The notes under the pieces were generated by a model that was given only the letters and a program-made list of their open reading frames with translations, was not told where the DNA came from and did not search any database. The translations under genes were made by a program, and so were the position numbers. This document shows positions 45,218 through 54,621 of a DNA stretch of 64,000 nt, piece by piece. Position 1 is the stretch's first letter. Each line of letters begins with the position of its first letter. This DNA is from Arachis hypogaea (lineage: Eukaryota; Streptophyta; Magnoliopsida; Fabales; Fabaceae), in contig NC_092052.1 in assembly GCF_003086295.3 (NCBI RefSeq), positions 71,030,910 through 71,094,909 on the forward strand, in the 5' to 3' direction.

Positions 45218-46899
45218 TTAGTCCAAGATAAAGTGTAAGGTAAGGTTAAAGTGGTGGAATTTCATGCAATGCAATCTATCCTAAATGCAACTACCTAAAT
45301 GTATCATGCAATTCTAATTGTCATTTACTTGTATATAAAACTTACATGTAGTTAAATTAATTCACATTCTCAAGGAATCATATATGCATAGCCAACCTTA
45401 GATAATGTTAAAGCGCTTTTACAATTGAGATGGGTAAAATATTTTACAAACTTACAAGACAATTAACAATTTAAGCAGAGATATATGGTGATGAGCTATT
45501 GAACCCTCACTGGATTATGTGTTTACTCTCTGGTCACTCAGTGTTTATTGGGTTAATCACTATATTCTTCTTTTTATCCTTACTTTCTATAACTTTGTTC
45601 TTCATCTAACCAATCAACAATTATAGAATATAGGCATACAAAAATCATGAGGTCTTTTTTAAGGTTGTAATGGGGCCAAGGTGAAGGTAAGGGTATATGT
45701 ATAAGGCAAAGTGAGCTAATAAGTGAATCCTTGATTAGTCTAAGATCTCACCTAATATACACATTTTGCAATTCGAAGTTTCTTAACCTTTTTGCCCAAC
45801 TTTTCTCACTTTGTGTTGCAAGCTCATGCATTAACTTTAATTTTATCCTATGTGTATTTATCTTGCAATTGGGAATTTTTTTTTTTGTATCCCCTTAATT
45901 AAATACCGAAAATAAAAACTTTTTCTCTTTTTTTTTTTTTTGCACATGGTAATCCAATTGATTTCACATGAGCATGCTTCCCAAAATTTTTTATTTTATT
46001 CTTTTTAACTTTCTACCTTTGTTTCTATCATCCATGTTCCCATAAAGTTCCCCACACTTAAATTATACACAATACCTTATCTTAAGCTAACCAAGGATTC
46101 AACTTGGGATTTATTTGTTTTTCTGCTTAAGGCTAGTAATGTGGTTTATAGAACAAGAGGGGATTAAAAAGCTCAAGGGGGCTAACAAGGGTGATGTAAA
46201 AGGTAGGCTAATTTGGGATAAGTGAGCAAATAATTCAAGTAATGGCCTCAATCACTTTCTTGGTATGTATCTATATTCTATAATCAGACATATAGATTAA
46301 AACAAAGTAAAGAACATTAGAATAAAAAGAAGGGCGAAACACACAGGAATAAAATTTATGGTTTAAATGTAACCATACAATTAAGCTCAAAACTCACAGG
46401 CTGTGTGTTCTCTAGCTCAAAACTTATATATCAGTTACACATGTCATGTAAGTAAAAATCAAGAGTTCCCATTAATCTCAATGTAAAATTTTTGGGTGGC
46501 TTTAAAGTTTTAGTGTTCCTCCTTGATGAAATGTTGTTAACTAACTAACATGTAATGCTATATATACAAGGTGTGTGGATTGTTTTGGTTATGTTAAAGT
46601 CTCTAGTTTACTTCCTTTTTATTTTTCAATTTAAACCAAACTATCATATGCTAAAAGGGCAAACTATACTAATTAATCCACATATTCTATAACTACTAAG
46701 TTAGAATTGCAACTAAACTAAATGGCTAAAATATGAACTAAGGTGCAAAATGCAGAAATAACATAAAAAATAAAAAAGGACAATGTATAAGTACTGAAGG
46801 ATAAAAATAAAAATAAAGATAAAAATACAGAAAAATAACCAAAATAAGATAAAAGTGTCTGTAGTGGTTCACCAAAAAGATACGCCAGAGATGGCGACC
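45218..46899 (-). other. E4 3' untranslated region
   Basis: No credible ORF. Homologous to the E1 3' UTR. A further CCCCACACTT (minus AAGTGTGGGG) is at about 46050-46060. Confidence 0.65.
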
Positions 46900-46934
46900 T
46901 CCCCACACTTAAAATAAAGCATCGTCCTCGATGC
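46900..46934 (-). promoter_or_regulatory. E4 internal stem-loop plus purine motif cassette
   Basis: Minus strand: stem GCATCG, loop AGGA, stem CGATGC (46934-46919), 8 nt, AAGTGTGGGGA (46910-46900). Compared with E1 (GCACCG/CGGTGC) one base pair has changed on both sides. Confidence 0.72.
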
Positions 46935-47073
46935 TCACTCAAGCCGGGTGTGAAGGAGTGTCATCACTGGAGGGATGGGCTGCTGGAGTCCCGGTGGTGG
47001 TCTGAGGATCTGCAGACTGGATGAGGGTAGGAGGATCTGTCTGCTGTAGTAGAGGCTTTGACTGGATAGAAAT

Positions 47074-48375
47074 CTATGTATCGGCAGCCTGAAGCTGCTG
47101 TGGCTCCTCCTGTTGTGGCGCAGCCTGCTGTGGTCCTGCCTGCTCCGCCTGGGCCTGTGTCTCCTCCTCATGAGCGCTCGCCTCTGCCTCAGATGTGTCA
47201 GAAGGGGTGTCAGGCTCGGAGGAGATGTCGCCATCGGATTGGATCATCAACTTGAGGTGCTCATAGCGTCTCTTGTTGCGACGCTCCATACGGTCCAATC
47301 GGGCGAAGAGGCGATGCACCAAATGATAAATAGGCTCAGGAGCAGGTGGGGGTGCAGTGGGTGGGGCAGGTGCAGCAGTGGAAGAAGAGGGGCTAGCTGA
47401 AGGTGTGGCTGTCTCATCAGAAGCAGTAAGGAATGAAGGTCTGTGGCCTAAAGCCAGAAAGTTGCTGTTGTGAGGAATGATCTTCTTGCAGTCCGCAGCA
47501 GGTGGCTTCTCATCAGCATCCTCCCAAGGCACGTCAGCTCGACGGCCTAGCTGGGTGACCAGATAAGGGAATGGGAGGGTGCCTCTGACATGTACCCTGG
47601 CCATATAGTGCCAGATGAATCGTGGCAGGTACAGGTCCTTACCCTCCATCACATACCAGAGGAGGGTGATCATAGCAGCAGGCAGCTTCGTCTCATGAGT
47701 GCTCGGCATAATAAAGTTACTCAGGATCTGGTGCCAGAGCCGAGCCTCATCATTCAAGTATATCCGCTTGATTCCTTTAGGCATGGTGGTGTTCTTACCC
47801 ATGACCCATGGGACAGTAGGGTCAAGGGCTATCCTCTCCTTGACAGCATCCCAGTCAAATCTCAGAAAACGCATGTCCTCTTCAGCCTTTTGGTAAACAT
47901 CAGGCTTATCTGACTTAGGCTGAAGGCGCAGAATATCCTCAATGGCCTCTTCAGTGACCAGTATTTGTTTCCCTCTGAGGTGCACTGCATCCAGGGAAGT
48001 CTTGAAATAATTGAAGTAGAATTCTCTTACCCAGGAAGCATTGACCTCAGTCAAATTCCTCTCCAAGAAGAACCAGCCTCTTTGTTTGATCTGATCGGAG
48101 GTGTACTGTTGTATTTCTTCTAGAATTTTCAGAGTCCTCTCCAGGTATAGATTTCTGGAGGTAGCAAACACCGAATACTTGAGCTCATAGTATCGGTTTG
48201 CAAACTTAATTGGATCATTGGCAGAGAGGATCTGGTCAGCCTTCTCCTACGGGGTGAAGTGCTTCTCCTGCCAGGATTAATCATGCATAAGCTCCAGGAG
48301 AGACATAGAGGATTCACCTGTTTTCTGTTTGCCAGTTTTTGCCTTTCCTTTTCCCTTTCTTTGAGGGTCAGACAT
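47074..48375 (-). pseudogene. E4 accessory ORF (putative plant transposon protein family), two early stops
   Basis: Start at ATG 48375 (MSDPQRKGKGKAKTGK), a basic N-terminus like E2. In-frame TAA at 48279 and TAG at 48249 break it; the remaining 365 codons are open. The conserved domain spans the central ~200 residues: QRGWFFLERN, VREFYFNYF, LRFDWDAV, WHQILSNFIMPSTHET, LPFPYLVTQLG. The C-terminus is Pro/Ala/Gln-rich with RRNKRRYEHLK. An in-frame stop ends it at 47074. It sits where E1 has its accessory ORF. Function unknown. Confidence 0.8.
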
Positions 48376-48395
48376 CCTGAAAAAAACAAAAATCC
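48376..48395 (-). promoter_or_regulatory. Putative splice acceptor before the E4 accessory ORF
   Basis: Minus strand TTTTTGTTTTTTTCAG then one base and the ATG at 48375, the same spacing as in E1. Confidence 0.45.
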
Positions 48396-49394
48396 AAGTT
48401 ATAATAAAAACAGGAAAACAAGTAGGCAAATAACAAGATAAGCATAAAGTGGCAAAGGAGCAGTAGAATAATGAAATGAGGTGAATAATTGTGCATTTTG
48501 GATTGTATAGGAGTTAGAAATCCGAGAAGAAAAACTTACAATCCAAAATGTAATAGAAATAGAATTCATGTTAATTAGGAAAAACTATAATCATGCCTTG
48601 GTTAGAAGGTTAAAGAGAATAGTGAAAAACCAAGAAGAGATGTTTGGAAAATTAGGTTGGTTAGGATTGAAAAAGAGGTTAGAAAGTTAAAAGCAAAGAG
48701 TTAGTAAAAAGAAAGTCAGAGTAAGTGGCATGATGATCAGTTTCTAAGTAACAAGAATTCACAAATATAAGCAACAGTCAACTCATATTCAAACAAGGAA
48801 ATAAGGTTGATGATGATTCATATAGATATGGAAATAGCAAAAATTGGAATTGAATCATCAAAAATGCAATTTATTAACCAGGAAATCGAAAAGAATAAGA
48901 AAGCTTGTCCTTGGATTCATGAATTGGTTTGGTAAAAGCTGAGTAAAGCAGAATCCAAATTGCCAAAACCAAAACATGAAGGAAAATCAGAACAGTTTAT
49001 AGAAATTTGGGCAGCATTCCGGCTAAAATTGGATGTTCCTGGGTAATAAACAGCAAGCAGAATAGTTCATATGAATTAAAATATAGCTGCAAATACAAAT
49101 ACAGAATATGAAAACAAAAAAATAGTGTAAAAAGCAGCATTCAACAGTAAAGAATAGCATATGAACAGCAACAACATAAGAATTACGAAATTGATAAAAT
49201 AAAAAGCACGAACAGCGTAATTATCAGGCCTAAATCCACTAACCACATCCTAGCTACCTAACAACCTAGAATCCACTATAACATACATCTCTAACTAGCC
49301 TAGTGTTGAACGTAAATGGAAAAATGTGCAATTAACTACGAATTGAAAGAAGAATGGTGGTTTGCGGAACCTGGTAGGCGTATGAATGAAAGTA
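48396..49394 (-). other. E4 A-rich non-coding spacer
   Basis: A-rich on the plus strand. No ORF, repeat or motif that I can support. Confidence 0.5.
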
Positions 49395-49810
49395 GGGCAG
49401 AGAGATGGCTGGGGGGTGGTGGTGGTGGTGGCTGGCGCAGCGGTGCAGGCGGTTGGCACGGCGGTGGGCGGCTGTCCGGTGGTAGGGGTTTTGGGTTAGG
49501 GGTAATGGGAGGGGTAGGGGTTAAGGGGGAAGGATGGGAGGGGGTGAGGGTGGTGGTGGGAGGCACAGCTGTGATGTGGGTGGCGGTGGCTGGCCGCGGT
49601 GGTGGAAGGGAGAAGAGATGAGAAAGAGAGAAGAAGGAGAGGAAAGGAAGAAGGAGTGGGAGGGGTGGTCGGCGCGGTGGGTCTGGGTGGTCGGCGCTGG
49701 GGCGGCGGTCCGGCGTTGGTGGTGGTGAAGGGTGTAGAGGAAGGAGGGAGGGAGAGCAGAGGGGGTTGGGGGAGAAGAATGGGAACGCGGGGGGGGGGGG
49801 GGGGGGGGGT
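49395..49810 (+). repeat. G-rich low-complexity block with a 21-G run
   Basis: GGT/GGA-rich on the plus strand, ending in a G run at 49789-49809. Long ORFs on both strands here are compositional artefacts. On the element's own strand it is C-rich. G-quadruplex formation on the plus strand is plausible. The run length may be unreliable in an assembly. Confidence 0.7.
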
Positions 49811-49839
49811 AGGGTTTCGCGTTACTGGGGTTAGTGAAT

Positions 49840-50340
49840 TTGAATCCACGCGATTGCGTGGGGCACGCGGTCGCGTGGCTAGGGTGGATGGGGGGGTTGA
49901 CGCGATCGCGTGAGTGACGCGATGACGTGAGTGACGCGATCGCATAGAATAGGAAAAAGGATGAATAACGCGGTCGCGTGAGGCATGCGACCACGTCACT
50001 GGAAATTGTGCAAAACGCACGATTCCAGCGTCGTTTCAGCGCAACTCTCTGTCTCCTTTGGGGTGTTGTGCAATCCATGCGACGCGAACGTGTCGCTCAT
50101 GCTTTTGCGTGGGATGGGTGTTTTGCTAGTGACGCGTTCGCGTGATGGACGCGAACGCGTGAGCCGTTTTGTGCTAAACGCATGATAGCCGCAAGATTCC
50201 AGCCCAGATTTCTGGGCGTCGGATTTTTACGCCTATTTCCAGATCACGCGGCCGCGTGAATGACGCGGACGCATGGGAGGTGGTTTTTGCAACTGACGCG
50301 ATCGCTTCAGCTATGCGGTCGCGTCGCACGCCTTTCTTCT
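49840..50340 (-). repeat. E4 internal CGCG palindrome array
   Basis: About ten units such as CACGCGGTCGCGTGG, GACGCGATCGCGTGAG, GACGCGAACGCGTGAG and CACGCGGCCGCGTGA, between the orphan ORF and the accessory ORF, as in E1. Confidence 0.8.
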
Positions 50341-50472
50341 TCTTCTTTTTTTTTAATGCAGGTATGCAATGCTAAATGCAAATGTTATGAATAGCATCCA
50401 GGTTCAGTGAAAATAAAACAATATAAAAATAAATAAAACAAAATAAAATAGAAACAGGAACGATCATACCAT

Positions 50473-50490
50473 GGTGGGTTGTCTCCCACC
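50473..50490 (-). promoter_or_regulatory. Conserved GGG-hexaloop-CCC hairpin in E4
   Basis: Minus strand GGTGGG, loop AGACAA, CCCACC, ~50 bp after the orphan ORF stop. Identical to E1, although E4 has no pol. Confidence 0.55.
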
Positions 50491-50539
50491 TAGCACTTTT
50501 AGTTAAAGTCCTTAAGTTGGATATTGGATAAGCTTCCTA

Positions 50540-52195
50540 TTATGGTGGCTTATGCTTAAATTCATCCAGAAATCTCCACCAATGTTTGGAATGCCAACAG
50601 CCTCTGGGGTCCCAAACTTGGCATGTAAAGCTTCTGAGCAGCTTCAAACAGATTTTCAGGCTCCCGGGGTGACGAATATCAGAATATTTTCCAGGATCCC
50701 AAACTTTTCTTTTAAATCCGCCTTCGTTTTGATCTATATTTTTCCGTCCGTGCGGTTTAGAGATTGTATTCTCACCAAGATGACCAAACGTCTTTCGAGA
50801 TCTATTCGATTGAACATGATACCAATCCGTGCGCTTCGAGTTAAAGCGTGGAACCTTATTGAACCTTGTGCACCAGCTCTGAGTACGAGCCATTTCCCTC
50901 TTACTCTTAAAGCTGCAGAGAGCTCTAAGCTGGCCATCTGTTTCAAGCAAACCATGTTCAAGTGGAAAAGTAAAGTTAAAGGTTAAGAATTGTACCCACT
51001 TGAAGCCTGTATTGGGTGGTAATGGCCTTGGGATAGGTGTTTCCAGTGGTTCTGTAAGTTCCACTCCCTTGTAGTCTTCTGTGAATTCCTCCATTTCCTT
51101 GCAAAATTCTTCAAATGCATCTGTGTCTTGATCAAAGTCTTCGATGTATTCCTCATCACTTAAGTCATAAGCTGGAGGTTGAGAGAAATCTACCTCCGCA
51201 TCATCTTCGTATTCACTTGGGGAAGATTCTTTGATCTCAGAGAATTCACTTGCGGATGCAAGTTCATTACTAGGAGAACCTGACTTAAGGCTACTATCAT
51301 CAAGGAAACTTGCGTCTTAGGTCATTCCGTCTAGTTCTTCATAAAATACATGCCTTAGGGTTTGTGCACTATCCTCCTTAGCATCAATTTTAACGTCCTT
51401 GACGGTATTTTTCACAACTCTGGATTCCCATGAAGGTTCAGCATCTCCTAAATCTTCAATCAGTACTTCTTCTTCTTGGATAATTTGAGCTTTCTCCAAT
51501 TGTTCCAGAACAAAGTTGTGCTCATTACTGCCCTCTAGGGTTTCTAGTGTCTCCTTCATGCTACGTTCGTCATTAGATTCTCCACATAAAGCTATTGGAG
51601 TTCCTTGAGGGTTTGAACGTCTGGAAGCTAATTGATGTATTGCTTGCTCCAGCTGATGAAGGGTTGTATGAAGTTGATCTACTATTTCCTTGAGACAAGA
51701 CTGTGATTCTCGAGGTGATGGATTTGGGCATGGTACATAGGGAAGTGGTGGTGTTTGGGAGTAATCGGATTGGAACTGGGGTAAATAAGGATCATACGGC
51801 GTTGAATGGTGAAAAGAAGCTTGTGAGTGTGGTGGTTCAAAGTTATGTTGAGAGGATGGTCTATAGGCACAGGGTGGGGCTTGTTGGTAGTTACAAGGTT
51901 GTCCACCATATCTATCAGCTTGGTATGCATTGTAGAATGGTCTTTGTCCATGATATCTTGGAGGGTGTTGTTGCCTAAAGGGTTGATCAAATCCTCTTGG
52001 CTCCATCCATCTTTGAGTTCTCTGACCTTGATGCATGTTCCTGTTATAACTTCCGTTCCCTTCAACGATATTAGAACCAAACTCAAAGCGAGAGGGGTGA
52101 GAATTCAAAGTAGCTAATAAAAATAAAAAGGGAAAAACAAAAACAATTAAACAAATAAAAGAAAAATATTTACAATAACCAATAATACGGCACAT
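50540..52195 (-). pseudogene. E4 orphan gag-like ORF with one in-frame stop
   Basis: One frame from 52195 to 50540, broken by a TAA at 51317-51319. The ancestral start was probably at the codon before NSHPSRFE (about 52110; ATG in E5, TTG here); the upstream Met at 52195 adds a hydrophobic stretch that may be spurious. Layout: Gln/Pro/Tyr-rich N-terminal half, acidic middle (VLIEDLGDAE), then a C-terminal ~185 residues rich in Trp, His and Arg with a repeated VWDP motif (KVWDPGKYS, QVWDPRGCWH). There is no gag, zinc-knuckle or protease motif. I do not recognise its function; it takes the gag place in an element without pol and may bind element RNA or foreign Gag. Confidence 0.7.
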
Positions 52196-52204
52196 GATTG
52201 CAGT

Positions 52205-52222
52205 TCCCCGGCAACAACGCCA
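52205..52222 (-). promoter_or_regulatory. E4 primer binding site, tRNA-Asp type
   Basis: Minus strand TGGCGTTGTTGCCGGGGA: two C-to-T changes from the perfect site. Confidence 0.82.
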
Positions 52223-52225
52223 TTT

Positions 52226-53690
52226 TGACGTTAGGATTTTTGCTAGTAAAGAATTTTATAAAAACAGTCGCATTGTAGATATAGTTTCTAAACCAACAGA
52301 AATCCCTTCGTGCAAACGTTTTGGTTGTCACAATTAACAAACCCCTTTAAAATTGATAACCTTTAAACATCGGGTAGTCTTCTCAAGGAACTGCAGGGAA
52401 GTATGTTCTTATTATTGGTTATGAGTTTTGTAAATTGGGGGTTTTAAAAGTAAGGAATAAGTAAATTAAATGACAAGTAAAATAAATAAATAACTATAAA
52501 ATAAACTCTTGGCAAGGTATGAGAAATTGGAAGTCCTATCCTAGTTATCCTTATCAATGGTGATGAGAATTGAGTTTAATCCCACCTAGTTAACCTTTAC
52601 TAAACAGAGGAAAGTCAAGTGGACTAATCAGTTTGATCCTCAGATCCTAGTCAATTCCTAAGGAAGGACTAGAGTTATTGGAATTCGATTTGATTAGCAA
52701 AAATAACAATTATCAATCACGATGAGTTTGATAACTCAAGAGTTACCAATTACTTAACCAAAGCCAAAAGGGGAAAAATAAACTTACTCGAATAAAAATG
52801 TCTTCAGATTGGAAGCAATAGTAACATAAATAAAAGAAAGCAATCATAAACTGAAATACCTCAAATAATATTAATTAAAAGAATCATATGTAACATGGAA
52901 GAGTTCATAAATTAAATTAAGAAAATAATAAAAAGGAATATTGAACCTGATAAAGAGTTGGAATACTAACTTGAAATAATAAGAAATCCTAATCCTAAAA
53001 CCTAAGAGAGAGGAGAGAACCTCTCTCTCTAAAAACTACATCTAAACTGTGAAAAGTGAATAATTCAATACATTCCTTTATGAATGGATGCATTCCCCCA
53101 CTTTATAACCTCTAATCTGTGCTTTCTGAACTTGGATCTGGGCCAAAAAGGCTTCAGAAATTGCTAGGAGCGTTTTCTGTAATTTCTGGTGCGTGGCGTC
53201 TGTCACGCGTCCGCGTGGGTCACGTGGTCGCGTCATCTGGAGTTTTCCTTGTCACGCGTTCGCTTCGGTCATGCATCCGCGTCATCTGTGTTCTGCTTAA
53301 GGCACGTGTCTGCGTCAGTCACACGTTCGCGTTGCTGCCTTTTTGCGCTGGGCATGCGGCCGCGTCGTCCATGCGTTCGCGTCACTGCCATTTTCTTTCA
53401 AAAACTCCATTTTGTACTTTCCTTCCATTTTTGTATGTTTCCTTTCCATCCTTTAACTCATTCCTGCCTTAAAGGATCTGAAACTTCTCAACACACAAAT
53501 CACGGCATCGAATGGTAATAAAGGGTAATTAAAATAAATAATTTCAAAGCATAGGAAACATGTATTTTACATATATCACATAATAAGGAAGGGAAAGTAA
53601 AACCATGCAATTTACATGAATAAGTGGGTGAAGGATTGAATAAATCTCTTGGATTGAGCACAATATATGTCATAAAATATGGGTTTATCA
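52226..53690 (-). repeat. E4 5' LTR (right)
   Basis: 1465 bp, minus-strand TGATAAACCC to CTAACGTCA. Palindromes at about 53190-53395 (less decayed than on the left), TATA box TTATAAAG at 53107-53101 just downstream on the element strand. Confidence 0.9.
53190..53395 (-). repeat. CGCG palindrome array in the E4 right LTR
   Basis: Units CACGCGTCCGCGTGGGTCAC, TCACGCGTTCGCTT, CATGCGGCCGCGTCG and CATGCGTTCGCGTC, ending about 80 bp from the TATA box. Confidence 0.78.
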
Positions 53691-53695
53691 GTGGA

Positions 53696-54385
53696 CATTA
53701 GCTCATTGATCTGCAGCTTCTTCATGAGGGATAGAGACATTAAATTAATGCTTGCTCCCAAATCACAGAGTCCCTTATCAATTAATGTTTCTCCTATGGC
53801 ACAGGGGATGTGAAAACTCCCTGGATCCTTCTTTTTTGTAGGCAACTCTGGTTGAATGAAAACACTACACTCCTTATTCATCACTATTGTTTTCCCTCCT
53901 TTGAGTGAGCTTTTCCTGGTCAGCAGCTCCTTCATACACTTAATGTATGAGGGCATTTGTTGGAGAGCTTTGATGAATGGTATGTTTACATGGAGGGATG
54001 CAAACATGTCGAGGAACTTTTAGTATATTCTCTTTTCTACACCACCCTTGAGTCTTTGGGGAAAAGGTGCATAGAGTTTCAGAATCTCCTTCTGTGTAAT
54101 TTTGGTTTCTTGGTGACCCTCTTCCTGCTTCTCTGCTGAAGTATCTCCAGATTGTTCGAAGGGTTTATTCAGCTCTTCCTCAGTCCCCCTATCACTTATA
54201 GTTACCATCTTGCATTCTTCCCATCTTACTTTCTTTGCTTCACCTCTCAGGTTTTTCTCTGTGTCACTTGGGAAGCTGTCAGTAGGTTTGGGAATCTTCT
54301 CAGAGAGGTATCCCACTTGAAATTCTAGCCTCTTGATAGTGTCTCCCTGGTTTTTGATATTGGCTCGCACCTTCTCCTTGACCAC
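53696..54385 (-). pseudogene. E3 gag C-terminus and protease N-terminal half, cut by E4
   Basis: One frame with a stop near 54020. It contains LEFQVGYLSEKIP (gag C-terminal linker, like LEAQVGQLSKRI in E2), then the protease start with CAIGETLIDKGLCDLGASINLM, where the catalytic Asp is intact. It reads into E4 at 53690. It is shifted in frame relative to the gag block upstream. Confidence 0.8.
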
Positions 54386-54621
54386 CTTGTTATCTTGGAT
54401 TTCCTTACATATGCCTTCAAGTAAAGTCTCAATCCTTGAGAGTCTATCTTCGGTGGTGAGTTGAGATTAGAGGGATGAGAAGGGCCATTTTGGTTTTGAT
54501 ATGGATGTTGAGAGGTGTTGCTAGGTGGGTGCTGATATGATCTCTGTATGGAATGTTGGTGAGCTATATTGTTGTTGGAGTTGTGACGTCTCTGATCTTG
54601 GCCTTGATCTTGTTGATTTCC
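54386..54621 (-). other. E3 gag inter-block region, frameshifted
   Basis: Gln/Asn-rich coding remnant between the gag block and its C-terminus; the frame changes here and no long ORF survives. Confidence 0.5.

Larger units (their letters stand above)
43778..53690 (-). mobile_element. E4: non-autonomous element with orphan gag-like ORF and accessory ORF
   Basis: LTRs 43778-45181 (1404 bp) and 52226-53690 (1465 bp), TSD GTGGA at 43773-43777 and 53691-53695, a PBS with two C-to-T changes, a purine tract at 45185-45195. No protease, RT or integrase. It is inserted into the protease of E3. The LTR start TGATAAACCCAT, the 3' UTR, accessory ORF and arrays resemble E1, a likely enzyme donor type. 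Confidence 0.93.

Noticed and set aside
49316..50078. Several overlapping long ORFs on both strands
   Set aside because: Strong GGT/GGA and palindrome composition keeps many frames open; the translations are Gly/Arg/Pro/Ser low complexity.
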